Shown here: positions 1-8,383 of the stretch, piece after piece
How the letters are laid out: each line of letters opens with the position of its first letter
Position numbering within the stretch: the stretch's first letter is position 1
Origin: Uruburuella testudinis
GTDB lineage: Bacteria; Pseudomonadota; Gammaproteobacteria; Burkholderiales; Neisseriaceae
Reading direction: 5' to 3'
Assembly: GCF_022870865.1 (NCBI RefSeq)
Contig: NZ_CP091508.1
Location: 2,666,001-2,730,000 of the forward strand
Length of the DNA stretch: 64,000 nucleotides
The notes under the pieces: generated by a model
Told to the model about the DNA's origin: nothing
What the model saw: only the letters and a program-made list of their open reading frames with translations
Databases searched by the model: none
Made by a program: the position numbers and the translations under genes

Positions 1-2
1 CC

Positions 3-686
3 CGCGGCAACGGCTGCCCCATCGGCACTGAAGGACGCTGCTACTACATGGGCAATGCCGACCTGAAACCGGAAACCAGTTGGAACAAAGAAATCGGCGC
101 CGAATTCAATAAAAACGGCTGGCAGGCTTCCGCCACTTATTTCCATAACAACTACCGCAACAAAATCGTCATCGGCGACGTGTTGATTGCCCAAAGCGAT
201 CTCGGCAACGCCCTTTATCAATGGAGCAACACTCCCAAAGCCACCATTGCAGGCATTGAGGGCAACCTGGTGGTGCCGCTGCACGACAAGCTGAAATGGA
301 GCAACAACTTCACCTATATGCAAAAATCGGAAGACTACCAAGGCAACCCGCTGTCGCTGACACCCAAGTTTACCCTCAACAGCATGCTGGCGTGGACACC
401 CACCGAAAAACTTGATGCCAACCTCACCTTCACCCAATACGGCCGCATCAAACCGCGCACCGTAGTGATTAACCGCACCGAAAACACCAACGGCCTGAGC
501 AGCAACGAAGTGGGCAGCTACGGCTTGTGGGGCATCAACGCGGGCTACAAATTCAACAAACACGTAAACGGCCGCTTGGGCGTGAGCAATATTTTCGACA
601 AGAAAATCTACCGCACCGCCGACGGCGCGCAAACTTTCAACCAACACGGCCGCGCCTTTTACGGCAGCCTGAAAGTCGGTTTTTAA
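3..686 (+). CDS. fetA: TonB-dependent ferric siderophore receptor, C-terminal part (FetA/FepA-like)
   Basis: Outer-membrane beta-barrel receptor for ferric catecholate siderophores, powered by TonB. Only the last ~228 codons are present; the frame is open to the left edge, so the plug domain and first strands lie outside the window. Visible are alternating beta-strand patterns typical of the FepA/PfeA/FetA barrel, the motif LKPETSWNKEIG near residue 20, the TonB-receptor C-terminal box (GVSNIFDKKIYR) and a terminal Phe (KVGF), the BAM recognition residue. A paired-uptake-sequence terminator follows at once. The fetB-fetC-fetD-fetE importer lies 5 kb downstream, with siderophore-processing genes between, which supports a FetA-type assignment. 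The exact ligand cannot be told from this fragment. Confidence 0.85.
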   Translation, partial: RGNGCPIGTEGRCYYMGNADLKPETSWNKEIGAEFNKNGWQASATYFHNNYRNKIVIGDVLIAQSDLGNALYQWSNTPKATIAGIEGNLVVPLHDKLKWSNNFTYMQKSEDYQGNPLSLTPKFTLNSMLAWTPTEKLDANLTFTQYGRIKPRTVVINRTENTNGLSSNEVGSYGLWGINAGYKFNKHVNGRLGVSNIFDKKIYRTADGAQTFNQHGRAFYGSLKVGF

Positions 687-692
687 GCCTTG

Positions 693-732
693 AGGCCGTC
701 TGAAAATATCATCAAAATATTTCAGACGGCCT
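693..732 (+). terminator. Uptake-sequence inverted pair, terminator of the receptor gene
   Basis: AGGCCGTCTGAA and its complement face each other across 16 bases and are followed by TTTTA. The structure starts 6 bases after the receptor stop codon, a classic Neisseria rho-independent terminator built from two uptake sequences. Confidence 0.8.
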
Positions 733-780
733 TTTATTCTAACTGCACGCCAACCCATTACTTCAACAGGTTTATTGCCG

Positions 781-1743
781 ATGCAAACACGCTTATCCGC
801 CCTCGCGCTCTGCGCCCTGCTGACCGCAGCCTGCGCCGCGCCGACCGCAATCCCGGCACCCGCCAACACACCCTCAAAACGCACCCGCGCCATGACCACA
901 CCCCCAATCCCCCTACCCGAGCAAACCCGCGTATTCAAAGACATCATCTACAAAAACGTAAACGGCACCGATTTAAAGCTCGACCTTTATCTGCCCGCAC
1001 AAGCCGATAAGCCCACCCCGCTGATTGTGTGGGTGCACGGCGGCGCATGGATGCGCGGCGACAAAGCCGATTTTCCACCCCGCAACAGCCGCCTGGCTGC
1101 CGCCTTACTCAGCGAAGGCTACGCGCTGGCCTCGGTTTCCTACCGCCTCAGCGGTCAAGCCGCGTTTCCCGCACCGATTCAAGACCTCAACGATGCCCTC
1201 GCCTATTTATGGGCGCATGCCGGCCAATACGGCTTTGACCGCGACAACATCGCCATAGCCGGCCGCTCTGCCGGCGCGCATTTGGCCTTGCTCGCCGCCA
1301 CCGCCAACGCACAATTACCGGCAGATTTTATCAGCAGCAGCCAAGCGCCTTTCCACATTCGCGCCGCCGTTGGTTTTTTCGGTATTTATGACCTGCCGCT
1401 GATGGGCGAGCAGAAAAACAGCACCGCCGCATCGCCCGAATCCCGCCTATTGGGCGGCACACCCGCCGCTTTGCCGCAAACCGCCCGTGCCGCCTCGCCC
1501 GTTTCTTATGTCGGCCCGCACACGCCGCCCGTTATCCTGCTGCACGGCACCGATGACCGCCAAGCGCCCGTTGATCAAAGCCGGGTTTTGCAACAGCGGC
1601 TGAATCAATCCGGCATTGCCAACGAAATCATCATTGTCGAAGGCGCGCGCCACGGCGACCCTGTGTTTGACACCGAACCTTATGTTGCCCAAGTGGTGGA
1701 TTTCTTCCAACGCCATCTGAAACCATCCCCCCAACCCCGATAA
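781..1743 (+). CDS. Alpha/beta hydrolase lipoprotein (BD-FAE/carboxylesterase-like)
   Basis: Predicted 320-residue serine hydrolase anchored as a lipoprotein. The N-terminus is a lipoprotein signal peptide with a lipobox ending LTAAC at about residue 20. The hydrolase fold follows: oxyanion motif VHGGAW (~residue 90), nucleophile elbow GRSAG (~residue 162), acid in HGTDDRQAPV (~residue 261) and catalytic His in ARHGDPVF (~residue 290). This layout matches the esterase/lipase family that includes BD-FAE and kynurenine formamidase-like enzymes. The ATG at 781 was chosen; a TTG six bases upstream is also in frame. It is followed after 10 bases by an exported protein and lies between the receptor and an IroE-like esterase, so a role in siderophore processing is possible but inferred. 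The substrate is unknown. Confidence 0.8.
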   Translation: MQTRLSALALCALLTAACAAPTAIPAPANTPSKRTRAMTTPPIPLPEQTRVFKDIIYKNVNGTDLKLDLYLPAQADKPTPLIVWVHGGAWMRGDKADFPPRNSRLAAALLSEGYALASVSYRLSGQAAFPAPIQDLNDALAYLWAHAGQYGFDRDNIAIAGRSAGAHLALLAATANAQLPADFISSSQAPFHIRAAVGFFGIYDLPLMGEQKNSTAASPESRLLGGTPAALPQTARAASPVSYVGPHTPPVILLHGTDDRQAPVDQSRVLQQRLNQSGIANEIIIVEGARHGDPVFDTEPYVAQVVDFFQRHLKPSPQPR

Positions 1744-1753
1744 AGGAAACCCC

Positions 1754-2446
1754 ATGAAAACAACCGCCGCACTGCTCATCACCGCCGCCCTCGGCTTCTC
1801 TGCGCCCGCCATGGCCGCAGGCTTCGCCCATCAGCAAGACATCAGCTATGCCGGGCAAACCCTCAAAGTAGCCGACACCTCCGCCCGCCTGCTCGGCAAT
1901 GCCCAAGGCAATGCGCCCGAACTGGTGGCCGATATTAACGACGGCTTGGGCAAAACCAAAACGCCCGGCTATAAAATCCAGATTATGAGCCGCAGCTACT
2001 CGCTCGCCGCCGACGCCCGCCCGGCACGCGAAGGCCAAGGCTGGAGCAACAACCGCGCCATCCACCGCGGCGTGAAACTGCTCATCGGCATCCCCGTCAG
2101 CAACGGCCAGGCCGATTTGGCCAACGCCAAACTGCTGGGGCTGGCCTTAATCAGCGATGCCGCCGTGCCCGATACCTTTAAAGCCGAAGACAAAATCCGC
2201 CCGCGCGGCAAACAATTGGTAACCAAAGAAGCCAAAATCAGCCGCCCCACCCTGCAACTGACTGAATTGCAACTGCCCGACTTTGCCGGCGGCGAGCGCA
2301 GCGGCGGCGGGGTAAAACTGCATGCCGCCGCACAAGTAGACGGCAAACCGCTGAACGTCACCGTAAACAGCACCTTCCGCGAATTTGAAGTGGCCAAACC
2401 CGATGCCGCCCGCGGTTTCGGCGCCGATGCGCGGGTTGTAAAATAA
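1754..2446 (+). CDS. Exported protein of unknown function
   Basis: A 230-residue protein not recognised as any family. It has a clear Sec signal peptide (hydrophobic core followed by APAMA-AGF, cleavage near residue 21) and no later membrane segment, so it should be periplasmic. The mature part is rich in short polar and beta-like stretches with no cysteine pairs or obvious catalytic motif. The AAAGGAAA ribosome-binding site is good and the gene lies 10 bases after the hydrolase lipoprotein, so the two are probably cotranscribed. Context suggests a part in siderophore handling or envelope function; this is inference only. Confidence 0.7.
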   Translation: MKTTAALLITAALGFSAPAMAAGFAHQQDISYAGQTLKVADTSARLLGNAQGNAPELVADINDGLGKTKTPGYKIQIMSRSYSLAADARPAREGQGWSNNRAIHRGVKLLIGIPVSNGQADLANAKLLGLALISDAAVPDTFKAEDKIRPRGKQLVTKEAKISRPTLQLTELQLPDFAGGERSGGGVKLHAAAQVDGKPLNVTVNSTFREFEVAKPDAARGFGADARVVK

Positions 2447-2757
2447 GGTTGAACCGCCCGGGCGGCTGCTTGCCGAATAAAACGGCGGTGCGCTGAACCC
2501 TGAAACACAGCATCGGCCGTCTGAAAAAGCAGGCCGGATACCAACCGTCTGCCCGGCAACCGAACATTAAAACAGATAGCGGAGCCTGTCGAAGCCGCAA
2601 ACGGCCGACAGGCGCAGCTTCAATAAACTTACCCATTCATCAAAATAACCGGCATCGGCTCAAAGCGGAGCAGTTGTCTTGGCTCCGCCCTGCCTTATTA
2701 GCTGACTTTTGTGAATCGGTATAAACCCCGCAACCGCCTTTCAGACGGCCTTAATCT
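2447..2757. other. Intergenic region with one uptake sequence and a repeat copy
   Basis: No gene is seen. A lone uptake-sequence core occurs near 2517. A full copy of the stop-codon-associated ~100-base repeat family lies at 2629-2724, and a second uptake-sequence core lies just upstream of the next start codon (2740-2751). Confidence 0.6.
2629..2724 (+). repeat. Copy of ~100-base inverted-end repeat (family 3)
   Basis: The left end TTACCCATTCATCAAAA pairs with the right end TTTTGTGAATCGGTATAA. The internal GCATCGGCTC and CTTATTAGCTGAC segments match the copies after pilT, pilU and aceK. It is non-coding. Unlike those copies it does not sit on a stop codon. Confidence 0.6.
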
Positions 2758-3708
2758 ATGCTGAGAATCATTGTTTGCATGACCGCCCTGCTGCTGGCTG
2801 CCCACAGCCACAGCGCCACGCCGCCCGACATGAGCCGCAAAGCCGATTTTTCAGTGTTTGCCGCGCCCGATAGCGGCTACCACTTTACAACGCTGGATTT
2901 TCCCGCCGCCAACCGCATGCCGCCACATCGTGTGTATGTGGGCATTCCTGCTGCCGCACCGCCCGCCGGCGGCTTCCCCGCCTTGTTTGCGCTCGACGGC
3001 AACGCCCTGCCCGAATTGCTCGATGCCGCCCGCCTGCGCCGCTTGGCTGCCGAATCGCCGCCGGTGTTGGTGTTAATCGGCTATGCCAACGATTTGCGTT
3101 TTGACGGTGCCGCCCGCGCCTACGACTACACCCCGCCCGATACCGGCGGACAGCCGCTCACCGATGATTTCGACCCCGCACGCCGCAACGGCGGTGCCGC
3201 CGCATTTTTACAGCTTATCCACACACAAATCCGCCCCGCCGTTGCCGACCTGGCGCCGCTTAACCCGCAGCGGCAAACGCTGTGGGGGCATTCCTACGGC
3301 GGCCTGTTTGTGCTCTACACGCTGTTGCAGCAGCCCGATGCGTTTACGCAATACATCGCCGCCGACCCTTCTTTATGGTGGCAGCGCGGCCTGTTTTTAA
3401 AACAAGCCGAGCAAGCGTTCAGACGGCCTCTCAGCTTTCCGCCGCACACACAATTATGGCTGCACCAAAGCGGTTTGAAAGAAGCCAAAACCGCACGCAA
3501 CCCGCAACAACAGCAGCGCATCGCCGCCCGCGACCGTGCCATAGCTGCCGTGCCGCCCGATGCTGCAAAAACGCTGGCCGCCCAACTGGCGCAACAACCC
3601 GGCCTGACCGTGCATTATCAGAATCACCCGCAGCACAGCCACGGCAGCCTGCTGGCCGCTTCGTTTCAGACGGCCTTAACACTTGCCGCCGAAGCTAAAC
3701 CGCAGTAG
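2758..3708 (+). CDS. Periplasmic siderophore esterase, IroE/BesA-like
   Basis: A 316-residue alpha/beta hydrolase of the esterase-D-like family that linearises tri-catecholate siderophores such as enterobactin or salmochelin in the periplasm. A signal peptide ends near HSHSA (~residue 19). The nucleophile motif is GHSYGG (~residue 178), followed by the typical AADPSLWW strand (~residue 200), and a late His in HSHGSLLAASF fits the catalytic His. Two uptake sequences lie inside the coding sequence, encoding FRRPL and SFQTAL. The ribosome-binding site is weak and an uptake sequence precedes the ATG. Lying between a catecholate receptor and a siderophore reductase supports siderophore hydrolysis. 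The true substrate could be another ester. Confidence 0.8.
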   Translation: MLRIIVCMTALLLAAHSHSATPPDMSRKADFSVFAAPDSGYHFTTLDFPAANRMPPHRVYVGIPAAAPPAGGFPALFALDGNALPELLDAARLRRLAAESPPVLVLIGYANDLRFDGAARAYDYTPPDTGGQPLTDDFDPARRNGGAAAFLQLIHTQIRPAVADLAPLNPQRQTLWGHSYGGLFVLYTLLQQPDAFTQYIAADPSLWWQRGLFLKQAEQAFRRPLSFPPHTQLWLHQSGLKEAKTARNPQQQQRIAARDRAIAAVPPDAAKTLAAQLAQQPGLTVHYQNHPQHSHGSLLAASFQTALTLAAEAKPQ

Positions 3709-3908
3709 GCTGAATCCGCAACCGGGCTGCCCGAGCGTTTGCCGCTGCTGTTGTTTTTTTTCAACACAACAGAGGTCTTGGCAACTCTCTGCCGAAACAT
3801 CAGCCCATGCAACACCGCCCACAAAACCGGCACAAGCCGTATCAACAGCCCGGCTGCATGCCGCCCCACCACCACTTATCTGTGGGCACCGCCCACGCTG
3901 GAGCCCCT

Positions 3909-4724
3909 ATGACCCCGTCCCCACCCAAACGCGCGCGCCTGATTCGGGTGCAAAGCTGGCACGATCTCAGCCCCAACCTGCGCCGTATTGTTTTTCACAG
4001 CCCCGAGCTGGCCGATTATCCGTTTGAATGCAACGGCGCCCACATCAAGATTTTTCTGCCGCAACCCGGCCAAAGCGAGCCGGTAATGCCGGAAATCACC
4101 CCGCACGGCCCGCGCTGGCCAAACAAAGCCAGCGCGCCCTACAAACGCTCCTACACCTTGAGCGCTTACGACCGCGAAGCCTGCACGCTGGCGATTGATT
4201 TTGTGTTGCACGGCGACAACGGCCCCGCATCGGCGTTTGCCGAACAGGTGCAAAGCGGTCAAACCATCGGCGTATCACCGCCCGCCGGCAAGCGCGGCCT
4301 GCTCGAAGCCGCACCCTGCTGCCTATTGGCGGGAGACTTGAGCGCCCTGCCCGCCATCACCGCCATGCTGGCCGACATGGCCGCCGACACACAAGGCTGC
4401 GTGTTGCTGTGGCTGCCCGAAAGCGCCGACCTGCCCGCAAGCTTGCCCAAACCCGCCGGCGTGGAAATCAAACTGTTTACCGATGCCGATGCCGACCCGA
4501 TGGGCAAGCTGGTGCGCAGCGCCGAAGCCTGGCAGCCCTGCGGCAGCGATGCCCGCGTGTGGTTTGCCGGCGAAGCCGAAATGGTGGCCGCGCTGCGCCC
4601 GATTGCGCGGGTGAAATGGCAGCTCCCCGCCGGCCAATGCTACGCCGTGCCGTTTTGGCGGCGCGGTGAAGATGAAGAGCAATACCACCGGCAACGGCAT
4701 GATTTTATGGACAGCGATGCCTAG
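3909..4724 (+). CDS. Siderophore-interacting protein, ferric-siderophore reductase
   Basis: A 271-residue FAD-dependent reductase of the SIP (ViuB/YqjH) family, which releases iron from imported ferric siderophore in the cytoplasm. The FAD-binding barrel shows RSYTLSAYD, then the family hallmark IDFVLHGDNGPASAFAEQ (~residues 98-115) and the phosphate-binding PPAGKRG. The C-terminal NAD(P)H domain ends with WFAGEAEMVAALR and a FWRRGEDEEQYH tail. The ATG at 3909 is chosen because GGAG lies 6 bases upstream; an in-frame ATG 102 bases earlier would add residues the family does not have. The stop codon TAG is the first TAG of the repeat element that starts at 4721, so the native C-terminus may have been changed by the insertion. 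Confidence 0.88.
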   Translation: MTPSPPKRARLIRVQSWHDLSPNLRRIVFHSPELADYPFECNGAHIKIFLPQPGQSEPVMPEITPHGPRWPNKASAPYKRSYTLSAYDREACTLAIDFVLHGDNGPASAFAEQVQSGQTIGVSPPAGKRGLLEAAPCCLLAGDLSALPAITAMLADMAADTQGCVLLWLPESADLPASLPKPAGVEIKLFTDADADPMGKLVRSAEAWQPCGSDARVWFAGEAEMVAALRPIARVKWQLPAGQCYAVPFWRRGEDEEQYHRQRHDFMDSDA

Positions 4725-4887
4725 GGTATTTTGACAATTCGTTTATAAGGGGATTTTTGTTCCTGAACATGCAGATGCCAGGCAAAAAAGGCAGCAAGAT
4801 TGGATATCTTGCGAGGCTTTTTAACGCAGCAGATGCGTTTTCAGGAGCCAAAAGCACCCATCAATCGAATGGTCAGGAAACCCTAAG
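4721..4887 (+). repeat. CTAGGGT element, family 1, full copy
   Basis: About 166 bases with imperfect inverted ends (CTAGGGTATTTTGAC at left, GGTCAGGAAACCCTAA at right). Inside is a long fold-back: TTTTTGTTCCTGAACATGCA faces TGCGTTTTCAGGAGCCAAAA, and a central GCAAGATtggatATCTTGC hairpin. It supplies the stop codon of the SIP gene. No coding capacity. Confidence 0.75.
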
Positions 4888-4893
4888 GTATCC

Positions 4894-4994
4894 TATAGAT
4901 TCGGCAATTTTAATTCTAAAAATATTTTGTTAATTTCTTTTTAAAACAATTAGATTGATTTAAAAAAATCAGTTATTTACTTGCCGCTTCTATA
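4894..4994 (+). repeat. TATAGA element, family 2, copy 1
   Basis: A 101-base AT-rich element with inverted ends TATAGATTCGGCAA and TTGCCGCTTCTATA, beginning 6 bases after the family-1 element. A second copy lies at 60302-60404, also just downstream of a family-1 element. It is non-coding and resembles a miniature inverted-repeat element. Confidence 0.7.
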
Positions 4995-5022
4995 AGCGCC
5001 GCAGCCATACACAAACGCCTGC

Positions 5023-5168
5023 TTTTCAGACGGCCTGCAGCTGTTGCAAAACTTCTGCCGGATACGCCGGCACAAAAAACGCATCACGCATTCCAAACCA
5101 CAGCAACAGTGCTCATCGCCATACAATGCCATGCAGACATTTTGCAACAGCTGCAGGCCGTCTGAAAA
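5023..5168. repeat. 29-base perfect inverted repeat around an 88-base loop
   Basis: The arms 5023-5051 and 5140-5168 are perfect reverse complements. Each arm holds an uptake-sequence core fused to CTGCAGCTGTTGCAAAA-type sequence. The loop contains a small GCCGGatacgCCGGC hairpin. No convincing gene lies inside. It could be a structured RNA, a double terminator, or two inverted repeat units. Confidence 0.75.
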
Positions 5169-5297
5169 AAATGCGGCAATCTTGCACAAGCGCTCAAAAA
5201 CAGCCTAACCGCCGCGCCGCCCCACCCGCTGATTGTTCAAACACCGTGACCGTATGATATTTACTGGCATTTATAGCGGTTTTGTGTCAAAATGAAA

Positions 5298-5310
5298 GAT
5301 AACTATTATC
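5298..5310 (+). promoter_or_regulatory. Candidate Fur box upstream of fetB
   Basis: GATAACTATTATC is a hyphenated palindrome (GATAA-N3-TTATC) matching the core of the Fur box. It overlaps a possible -10 (TATTAT, 5304-5309). It is 180 bases before fetB in an AT-rich stretch, as expected for iron-repressed siderophore uptake. Confidence 0.6.
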
Positions 5311-5322
5311 ACTACATAACTC

Positions 5323-5362
5323 AGGCCGTCTGAAGCCTTGTTTGCTGAAGTTTCAGACGGCC
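5323..5362 (+). terminator. Uptake-sequence hairpin between the Fur box and fetB
   Basis: AGGCCGTCTGAA and TTCAGACGGCCT face each other across 16 bases and are not followed by a T-run. Lying after the presumed promoter and before fetB, it would be in the fetB leader RNA and could attenuate or insulate transcription. Confidence 0.5.
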
Positions 5363-5462
5363 TAGGGTGTTCTGACCATTCGTTTATTAAAGAGATTTTT
5401 GCTCTTGAAAAGGCAGCTGCGTTTTCAGGGCAAATATCCGGCAATCACATGTTCAGAAACCC
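5362..5462 (+). repeat. CTAGGGT element, family 1, internally deleted copy
   Basis: About 100 bases. The left end CTAGGGTGTTCTGACCATTCG and the right part GCTGCGTTTTCAGGGCAAATA...TTCAGAAACCCT are kept, but the central hairpin is missing. It sits in the fetB leader immediately before its ribosome-binding site. Confidence 0.65.
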
Positions 5463-5492
5463 TCATCACTCTCATCTTTTTGGAGCAACTGC

Positions 5493-6470
5493 ATGACTTT
5501 ACGTTTGACCGCCTTGGCGCTGTGCTGCGCCGCCGCCCTGAGCGCCTGTTCGCAACAAAACCACACTTCTGAAGCCGCCGCATCGGCCGTATCCGCCGCG
5601 GTAAGTGCTTCCGACACCCAAGCCGCTGCCGGCAATGTCGCCATCGAAACCGCACGCGGTGAAGCCACTGTGCCGGCCAAGCCCGAACGTGTGGCTGTAT
5701 ACGACTGGGGCATGCTCGACACGCTCACCAAGCTGGGCGTGCCCGTGGGCGCCACCACCGATGTAGTGCGTTTGGACTACCTCAAAGACGTGGCCGCAAA
5801 AGCCGCTCATGTCGGCACCTTGTTTGAGCCGAACTATGAAGCGCTCAACGCCTTTCAGCCGCAATTAATCGTTACCGGCTCGCGCACCGCACCGGCGTTC
5901 GACCAGCTCGGCAAACTCGCGCCCACCATCGAAATGACGGCCGATACCACCAATATGCGTGCCAGCACCGAAGCACGCATTGATGCGTTTGCCAAAATTT
6001 TCGGCAAAGAAACCGAAGCGGCCGCGCTGAAAAAAGAAATCGATGATGCCTTTACCGCCGCCAAAACCGCGGCCGCAGGCAAAGGCAACGGTTTGGTGAT
6101 TATCGTCAACGGCGGCAAAGTTTCCGCCTTCGGCCCCGATTCGCGCTTCGGCTGGATTCACAAAGAAGTGGGCGTGCCCACGGTTGACCCCGATATCAAA
6201 GAAGGTTCGCACGGCCAACCCGCTTCGTTTGAATACATCAAACAACGCAACCCCGACTGGCTGTTTGTGCTCGACCGCGGCGCAGCCATCGGCCAGGAGG
6301 GCGAATCGGCCAAAGATGTGTTGAACAATCCGCTGATTGCCGAAACCACAGCGTGGAAAAAAGGCCAAGTGGTGTATCTGATTCCCGAAAACTATCTGGC
6401 CGCCGGCGGTGCGCAACAACTGCTCAATGCCACCGCGCAAGTACGCGAAGCATTTGAAGCGGCGAAATAA
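5493..6470 (+). CDS. fetB: Siderophore ABC transporter substrate-binding lipoprotein FetB
   Basis: A 325-residue periplasmic ferric-siderophore binding protein of the CeuE/FetB family (two lobes joined by a long helix). The N-terminus is a lipoprotein signal with lipobox ALSAC at ~residue 19, then an Ala-rich linker. The domain starts RGEATVPAKPERVAVYDWGMLDTL, typical of the family. The ribosome-binding site GGAG is 7 bases before the ATG. It would hand ferric catecholate from the receptor to the FetC-FetD-FetE importer. The permease genes follow after a 0.94-kb repeat-filled gap, so the operon has been stretched by repeats. A Fur box upstream suggests iron repression. Confidence 0.9.
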   Translation: MTLRLTALALCCAAALSACSQQNHTSEAAASAVSAAVSASDTQAAAGNVAIETARGEATVPAKPERVAVYDWGMLDTLTKLGVPVGATTDVVRLDYLKDVAAKAAHVGTLFEPNYEALNAFQPQLIVTGSRTAPAFDQLGKLAPTIEMTADTTNMRASTEARIDAFAKIFGKETEAAALKKEIDDAFTAAKTAAAGKGNGLVIIVNGGKVSAFGPDSRFGWIHKEVGVPTVDPDIKEGSHGQPASFEYIKQRNPDWLFVLDRGAAIGQEGESAKDVLNNPLIAETTAWKKGQVVYLIPENYLAAGGAQQLLNATAQVREAFEAAK

Positions 6471-6539
6471 CAGCTGGAGCCGCAATACACAGAACGCCCG
6501 CACACGGGCTTCTGTGTGTTGTCGCTTTCAGACGGCCTG

Positions 6540-7380
6540 ATTCATTGAAATAATATGTCAGGAAACAGGCAAACCTTGCGGCTTGCTGCCCTCTCCCTAG
6601 CCCTCTCCCACGGGAGAGGGAACGGGTTACTGAAATCTGAAAGCTTCGCAGATGGTATTTAAACCACTGTAGCTTACTTGAGATAAACAAACGAAAATGG
6701 TTGAAGCTGCACAACCTTTTCAGACGGCCAGCCACCGCATTCCCTCTCCCGTGGGAGAGGGAATGGGTTACCGAAATCTGAAAGCTTCGCAGATGGTATT
6801 TAAACCACTACAGTTTACTTGAGATAAACGAACGAAAATGGTTGAAGCTGCACAACCTTTTCAGACGACCAGCCACCGCATCCCCTCTCCCGTGGGAGAG
6901 GGTTAGGGAGAGGGCTGCAAACCGTAGGTTTGCTTACCCGCGCCAACCCGAATACTCATAATGAGCCTGTGCAGACAGAGAGGCGCCAGAATAGTTGGAG
7001 ATTGAGCCGGCATCAGCGCAAACCAATAAAACCCATGCGCTGAAACACCACCTGAAAGCCGCACAACCTTTTCAGATGGCCTGATTCATTGAAATAACAT
7101 GTCAGGCAACAAGCAAACCTTGCGGCTTGCCGCCCTCTCCCTAGCCCTCTCCCACGGGAGAGGGAACGGGTTACTGAAATCTGAAAGCTTCGCAGATGGT
7201 ATTTAAACCACTACAGCTTACTTGAGATAAGCAAACGAAAATGGTTGAAGCCGCACAACCTTTTCAGACGGCCTGCCACCGCATTCCCTCTCCCGTGGGA
7301 GAGGGCTAGGGAGAGGGCAGCAAACCGCAAGGTTTGCTTGCCCATGCAAAAGACAACACAACCCATCAGGCCGTCTGAAA
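6540..7380. repeat. GC-rich palindrome repeats (family 4), cluster A, between fetB and fetC
   Basis: Several copies of a unit built on CCCTCTCCC-acg-GGGAGAGGG palindromes, with CTTGCGGCTTGC next to them. Two near-identical ~170-base units (about 6556-6730 and 7103-7273) share an internal segment beginning TGAAATCTGAAAGCTTCGCA and end in an uptake sequence. A third partial copy lies at 6741-6870, and further palindromes near 6885 and 7290 are in opposite orientation. No gene is seen in 6471-7408. Confidence 0.8.
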
Positions 7381-7408
7381 CACCGAAAATAAAAAACCGA
7401 AGAAACGA

Positions 7409-8383
7409 ATGTTTATGCAACATAAAGCCCGTATGCTCAACTTAGGCAGCCTTGCTGCGCTGATGCTGCTGTTTGTCGTCAGCCTGTCGGTGGGGGTGGC
7501 CGATTTCAGTTGGCAGAATCTTCTGAATATGTCCGACCAATGGCAGCTCTTGCTCATCAGCCGCCTGCCGCGCACGTTTGCGATTGTGCTTACCGGTGCT
7601 TCGCTGGCGGTGGCCGGTATGATTTTGCAGATTTTGATGAAAAACCGCTTTATCGAGCCTTCTATGGTGGGCGCTACCCAAAGCGCGGCGCTGGGGCTGC
7701 TGGTGATGACGCTGCTGTTCCCCGCTGCGACGCTGATGTTGAAAATGTCGGCGGCGGCGGCGGCGGCGCTGTTGGGCATGCTGCTGTTTATGCTGCTTAT
7801 CCGCCGCCTGCCGCCCACGGCGCAGCTGATGGTGCCGCTGGTGGGGATTATTTTCGGCAGCATTATCGAATCGGCCACCACGTTTATCGCTTATGAAACC
7901 GAAACGCTGCAATTGCTGGGCATCTGGCAGCAAGGTGATTTTTCGGGGGTGTTGCTGGGGCGTTATGAATTATTGTGGCTGGCCGGCGCGCTGGCGCTGG
8001 CGGCTTATTTTATCGCCGACCAGCTTACCATTCTCGGCCTCGGTGAAACGGTGAGCGTGAATCTGGGCTTGAACCGCAAAACGATTTTGTGGGCCGGGCT
8101 GCTGATTGTGGCGCTGATTACTTCGCTGGTGGTGGTAACGGTGGGCGGCATTCCGTTTATCGGCCTGGTGGTGCCCAATATCGCCAGCCGCCTGATGGGC
8201 GACAAGCTGCGCCAAAGCCTGCCGGCGGTGGCCTTGCTCGGAGCGGCGCTGGTGCTGTTGTGCGACATTATCGGCCGCGTTATCCGCTTTCCGTTTGAAA
8301 TTCCGGTGGCCACTGTTTTCGGCGTGGTCGGCACGGTGCTGTTTTTATGGTTATTGATGAGGAAAAACGCCCATGCCGTCTGA
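7409..8383 (+). CDS. fetC: Siderophore ABC transporter permease FetC
   Basis: A 324-residue inner-membrane permease of the FecCD/BtuC family with about nine hydrophobic segments. Family motifs are visible: FLISRLPRTFA-type start of the transport domain (here LLISRLPRTFAIVLTGASLAV), GIIFGS in the middle, and VVTVGGIPFIGLVVPNIASR, the cytoplasmic loop that contacts the ATPase, at ~residue 235. An alternative ATG lies at 7415. It overlaps the next permease by 11 bases: a single uptake sequence (ATGCCGTCTGAA) holds both the TGA stop of this gene and the ATG of the next. It pairs with FetD to form the membrane channel. Confidence 0.9.
   Translation: MFMQHKARMLNLGSLAALMLLFVVSLSVGVADFSWQNLLNMSDQWQLLLISRLPRTFAIVLTGASLAVAGMILQILMKNRFIEPSMVGATQSAALGLLVMTLLFPAATLMLKMSAAAAAALLGMLLFMLLIRRLPPTAQLMVPLVGIIFGSIIESATTFIAYETETLQLLGIWQQGDFSGVLLGRYELLWLAGALALAAYFIADQLTILGLGETVSVNLGLNRKTILWAGLLIVALITSLVVVTVGGIPFIGLVVPNIASRLMGDKLRQSLPAVALLGAALVLLCDIIGRVIRFPFEIPVATVFGVVGTVLFLWLLMRKNAHAV

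Noticed and set aside
4977..5189. A 70-codon minus-strand open frame across the 29-bp inverted repeat
   Set aside because: Most of it is uptake-sequence arms and loop, with no ribosome-binding site. The structure is more telling than the frame.
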